This document shows positions 7,075 through 9,619 of a stretch of DNA of 9,619 bases, piece by piece (positions within the stretch are counted from its first letter, which is position 1; each line of letters opens with the position of its first letter). The stretch is from the NCBI GenBank assembly GCA_947374125.1, contig CANCAR010000101.1, positions 1-9,619 of the forward strand, written 5' to 3'. This DNA is from Hyphomicrobiales bacterium (GTDB taxonomy: Bacteria; Pseudomonadota; Alphaproteobacteria; Rhizobiales; Beijerinckiaceae). Made by a program: the position numbers and the translations under genes. Below the pieces are notes generated by a model that was not told the DNA's origin, ran no database searches, and was given only the letters and a program-made list of their open reading frames with translations.

Positions 7075-8322
7075 ATGTTAGAGAAAGCCGCCCCCGCCCA
7101 AGACGCCATACAGCTGACCAAGGAAACGGTAGCCGCCCATTCGGCTGGACTACCCTATTTGATCAAAAAGGCGTTCACCTTCGCTTGCCGGATCGAATAC
7201 GGAACCTTGCGGGTTACATTACCCGATGGGCGCGCCTTCCTTTTTGGCGGAGCCAAACCGGGCCCGCATGCCGAAATGGTAATGCACGACTATATCTTTG
7301 CCAAACGCATGCTCACCTCGGGCGATATTGGTATCGCAGAATCGTTTCTGCGCGGCGAGTGGGAAGCGACTGACTTGACCATATTCCTTCAACTCTTTTG
7401 CGCCAACCACCACCTGATTTCCGCCATGCTCGAGAACCAACCGATTGTCCGCTACTGGCAATTGTTCAAACATTGGCTGAACCGCAACACCAAAACCGGT
7501 TCAAAGCGTAATATTCATGCGCATTACGACCTCGGTAACGCGTTTTATTCGCGTTGGCTTGATCGGTCGATGACCTATTCATCCGCCTTGTTTAGCGCTG
7601 ATGGTAAGGATCTCTACCAAGGCCAGCAGAACAAATACGCAGCTCTTGCTCGGCAAACTGGCATCGCCGAGACCCACAAGGTCCTCGAAATCGGGTGCGG
7701 CTGGGGTGGATTTGCCGAATACGCCGCTAAGGAGATTGGCTGCAAAGTGACGGGACTAACCATCTCGCAGGAACAATATGATTTTGCTAAAAAACGCATG
7801 TTCGAAGAGGGTTTGAACGAAAAAGTTGAGATTAAACTGCAAGATTATCGAGATGAAACGGGCCTTTACGACCGGATTGCTTCGATTGAAATGTTTGAGG
7901 CTGTTGGCGAGCAGTTTTGGCCGGTTTATTTCAAAACTTTGTCTGAGCGCTTAACCCCGGGCGGCGTTGCAGGTTTGCAGGTGATTACCATCCAAGACCG
8001 TTTTTTTGAAACCTATCGGCTCGAGGTCGATTTTATCCGCCGCTATATCTTTCCAGGTGGGATGCTTCCCTCGCCATCCATTATGAAGTCGCTTGGTGAA
8101 AAAGTTGGTATGGCCATTCGGCACGAACAGATTTTCGGTGTCGATTATGCAGACACCTTGGCCGCATGGCGCGATAAATTTCGTGCCGCTTGGCCAGAAC
8201 TTGTTCCGCTTGGCTTCGACGAGCGTTTTCGTCGAATGTGGGAGTATTATCTAGCCTATTGCGAAGCTGGTTTCCGCGCTGGCAATATCGATGTGCGGCA
8301 AATCGTCTATGCGAAAGCCTAA
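7075..8322 (+). CDS. Cyclopropane-fatty-acid-synthase-like SAM methyltransferase
   Basis: The protein (415 residues; E. coli Cfa is 382) would transfer a carbon from SAM to the double bond of a phospholipid acyl chain at the inner membrane. The N-terminal helical domain is followed by the catalytic fold: HAHYDLGNAFYSRWLDRSMT, SAM motif VLEIGCGWGGFAEYAAKEIG, DRIASIEMFEAVGEQFW, YIFPGGMLPS and DYADTLAAW. Aligned from memory with E. coli Cfa, the bicarbonate-site residues Glu239, Ile268 and Tyr317 are kept as Glu275, Ile304 and Tyr358. Cys139 is Ser170 and His266 is Gln302, and MFEHVG reads MFEAVG. It may thus be a methylating relative, such as the enzyme that starts furan fatty acid synthesis, rather than a true cyclopropane synthase. 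The ribosome binding site is weak (GACGAG, 7 bases before the ATG). It is the last gene of the row and faces the SDR gene 12 bp away. Confidence 0.9.
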   Translation: MLEKAAPAQDAIQLTKETVAAHSAGLPYLIKKAFTFACRIEYGTLRVTLPDGRAFLFGGAKPGPHAEMVMHDYIFAKRMLTSGDIGIAESFLRGEWEATDLTIFLQLFCANHHLISAMLENQPIVRYWQLFKHWLNRNTKTGSKRNIHAHYDLGNAFYSRWLDRSMTYSSALFSADGKDLYQGQQNKYAALARQTGIAETHKVLEIGCGWGGFAEYAAKEIGCKVTGLTISQEQYDFAKKRMFEEGLNEKVEIKLQDYRDETGLYDRIASIEMFEAVGEQFWPVYFKTLSERLTPGGVAGLQVITIQDRFFETYRLEVDFIRRYIFPGGMLPSPSIMKSLGEKVGMAIRHEQIFGVDYADTLAAWRDKFRAAWPELVPLGFDERFRRMWEYYLAYCEAGFRAGNIDVRQIVYAKA

Positions 8323-8344
8323 AACGGTGAAGCCTTAGTCTTTC
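8313..8344. terminator. Weak symmetric hairpin across the convergent gene junction
   Basis: GAAAG-C-CTAA (8313-8322) pairs with TTAG-T-CTTTC (8335-8344), giving nine pairs and one mismatch around a 12-base loop. The two CTAA/TTAG arms contain the stop codons of the converging genes. It might slow polymerase from both sides, but it is AT-rich and has no clear U tract, so terminator function is uncertain. Confidence 0.22.
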
Positions 8345-9132
8345 TTGTCGCCCCATCCGGTCATTTTCGCGATCAGTCCGAAATAAAGGCTGTAAGGCAA
8401 TAGATTGATTGTCTTCAGAATATAGGCAAAACGCCGGGGGAAAGTAATTTCAAAGCCCCCGGTTTGAAATCCGTCACAAATGCGGCGCGAGGCCTCGTCC
8501 AGCTTCATCAAAAACGGCATGGGATGATCGTTGAGCGCTGTGAGCGGAGTTTCCACAAATCCTGGGTTGACCACTTGAAGCGTGATTCCCAAAAGATACG
8601 TATCAAATTTCAGGCTTTCCGTCATGGCGATCAACGCAGCCTTACTGCCCGCATAGGCTCCCGCGCGCGGCAATCCGCCATAGCCCGCGACGGAGGCATT
8701 CAGCGCAATCTGGCCCCGCTTTCGGGCAGACATGCGCGGCAGTAGAGCCGCTAACCCGTTGATTGCGCCATAAACATTGACATCAAACGTCTTGCGGAAC
8801 GATGCAGCATCAAACGGATGCGCGCGAAGCGGGTAATAAATTCCAGCATTTAGAAAAGCGAGAACAATTTCGCCCCGTTCGCGCTCAATGCGATCCACCA
8901 GCGCAAGCATGCCGTCGGCATCCGTTACGTCGCCGGTTTCGGGAATAACCTTCCCGGGTAGCGCGATAGCCTCTGCCACAAGCGTCTCCAAATCGGGCAG
9001 ACGCCTGGCTGTTGCAATGACGGTAAACCCACGCCTTGCCAGCTCAAGCACCGTTCCGCGTCCAATGCCCGAGCTCGCACCGGTCACCCAAGCCACGCCG
9101 TCCGCTGGGGAAGCTCGGTAAAGGGCAGCCAT
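8335..9132 (-). CDS. Short-chain dehydrogenase/reductase (SDR), coupled to chrR
   Basis: This is a classical SDR of 265 residues. The cofactor motif TGASSGIG is at residues 17-24, and the NNAG-type motif reads LNAG (94-97). The catalytic set is complete: Asn119, Ser147, Tyr160 and Lys164 (YAGSK). It has an unusually hydrophobic C-terminus (LKTINLLPYSLYFGLIAKMT), possibly for membrane contact. Arg43-Arg44 after beta-2 suggest NADP(H) preference. The substrate is unknown; a lipid-derived aldehyde or ketone would fit the context. I chose the ATG at 9132: it begins one base after the TAA of the chrR-like gene, which suggests coupled translation, and AGCGGG lies just upstream. A longer reading from 9168 would overlap chrR by 35 bases and add 12 residues lacking SDR features. 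It is thus probably controlled with the anti-sigma gene. Confidence 0.92.
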   Translation of the reverse strand: MAALYRASPADGVAWVTGASSGIGRGTVLELARRGFTVIATARRLPDLETLVAEAIALPGKVIPETGDVTDADGMLALVDRIERERGEIVLAFLNAGIYYPLRAHPFDAASFRKTFDVNVYGAINGLAALLPRMSARKRGQIALNASVAGYGGLPRAGAYAGSKAALIAMTESLKFDTYLLGITLQVVNPGFVETPLTALNDHPMPFLMKLDEASRRICDGFQTGGFEITFPRRFAYILKTINLLPYSLYFGLIAKMTGWGDKKD

Positions 9133-9133
9133 G

Positions 9134-9619
9134 TTAATGCCCGCTGAGGTGTTGAATGAACCGACCAATCCGGCTCGTCAGACGAAGCGGTGCATCGTTC
9201 ACAACGAAGCAAATGCAATCCTCGTGATCATCCGCGCGCGGCTGATGTTTAACGGCGCCATCAGCCACGGCAATATCACCGCGACCATAATGACCAGTTG
9301 TGTCCGTAAAGCCCCCTTTGAGCACGAGCGTAATCTCGGTACCCTCATGGGTGTGCGAAGGCATGACCCGTCCTGCCTTGATCCATAAAAGCGATGCCTC
9401 TGCCGCGTCGCGAGACTGGATCTTAACTTCTTTCAAGCCCGGCATAACCGAGCGCCAAGGCAATTCCGTTAGTGATTCCCCAAAAAACACCGCAACTGAA
9501 GGCGGCAACGCAGTGTCTCCACTTTTCGCAAGCTTTGGTGCAGGGGCAACGGGTAATTTCATGATGCAATCAAGCATCTCGTCCCGGCGAGAAAGCGGCT
9601 TGATGTCAACTCTGTCCAA
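9134..9619 (-). CDS. chrR: ChrR-like cupin anti-sigma factor (5' end outside window)
   Basis: The visible 161 residues correspond to the linker and C-terminal cupin domain of ChrR, the zinc anti-sigma factor that holds RpoE until singlet oxygen or related damage releases it in Rhodobacter. The cupin ligands are all present: His (codon 9353-9355), His (9347-9349) and Glu (9335-9337) in PSHTHEGTEITLVLKGGF, and the later His (9245-9247) in GAVKHQPRAD. DCICFVVNDAPLRLTSRIGR is a typical ChrR ending. The reading frame stays open to the right edge. Full ChrR is about 210-220 residues, so some 50-60 residues are missing, including the N-terminal zinc motif (His...HxxxCxxC) that binds sigma. A partner ECF sigma gene is expected directly upstream, beyond the edge. 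The SDR gene follows after one base. I am confident of the family, less of the exact signal. Confidence 0.88.
   Translation of the reverse strand: MDRVDIKPLSRRDEMLDCIMKLPVAPAPKLAKSGDTALPPSVAVFFGESLTELPWRSVMPGLKEVKIQSRDAAEASLLWIKAGRVMPSHTHEGTEITLVLKGGFTDTTGHYGRGDIAVADGAVKHQPRADDHEDCICFVVNDAPLRLTSRIGRFIQHLSGH

Noticed and set aside
1..9619. CRISPR arrays, insertion sequences, rRNA and riboswitches.
   Set aside because: No regularly spaced direct repeats, transposase motifs, terminal inverted repeats, rRNA segments or recognisable riboswitch folds were seen.

Overview
The window looks like a chromosomal segment of an alphaproteobacterium of moderate GC content (roughly half, judged by eye). Three things support this. 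The block PopZ/DUF2497 - TolC-type outer membrane channel - PCMT-like methyltransferase is a typical alphaproteobacterial neighbourhood, normally followed by valS, which would lie just past the left edge. PopZ itself is an alphaproteobacterial polar organiser. The right edge carries a ChrR-type cupin anti-sigma factor. I cannot fix the order or genus.

Left part (1-2868, all on the minus strand): a PCMT-like methyltransferase, then tolC, then popZ. In front of tolC there is a strong-looking Fur-box-like operator (16 of 19 bases match the classical consensus) over a plausible -10 element, which suggests iron-responsive efflux or type I secretion.

Middle (2917-3412): two divergent tRNA genes, tRNA-Cys(GCA) on the minus strand and tRNA-Asn(GTT) on the plus strand. 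They are separated by 190 bp that hold only candidate promoters. They mark the border between the core block on the left and a stress/lipid block on the right.

Right part (3413-9619): a plus-strand gene row encodes a class I photolyase, a COG2907-type FAD oxidoreductase, a DUF1365 protein and a cyclopropane-synthase-like SAM methyltransferase. Spacing is tight (35 bp, a 4-bp overlap and 43 bp), so it is probably one operon. It meets, tail to tail with only 12 bp between stop codons, a minus-strand pair: a ChrR-like anti-sigma factor (cut by the right edge) and a short-chain dehydrogenase that starts one base after the chrR stop. An ECF sigma factor of the RpoE/ECF11 type is expected just outside the right edge.

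Together the right part reads as a photo-oxidative (singlet oxygen) stress locus: light repair of DNA plus modification of unsaturated membrane acyl chains, beside the ChrR sensor that controls such a response in Rhodobacter. The Cfa-like enzyme lacks two of the five residues that surround bicarbonate in E. coli CFA synthase. With its flavoprotein and DUF1365 neighbours, it may make methylated or furan-type fatty acids rather than plain cyclopropane acids. That is inference, not shown by the sequence.
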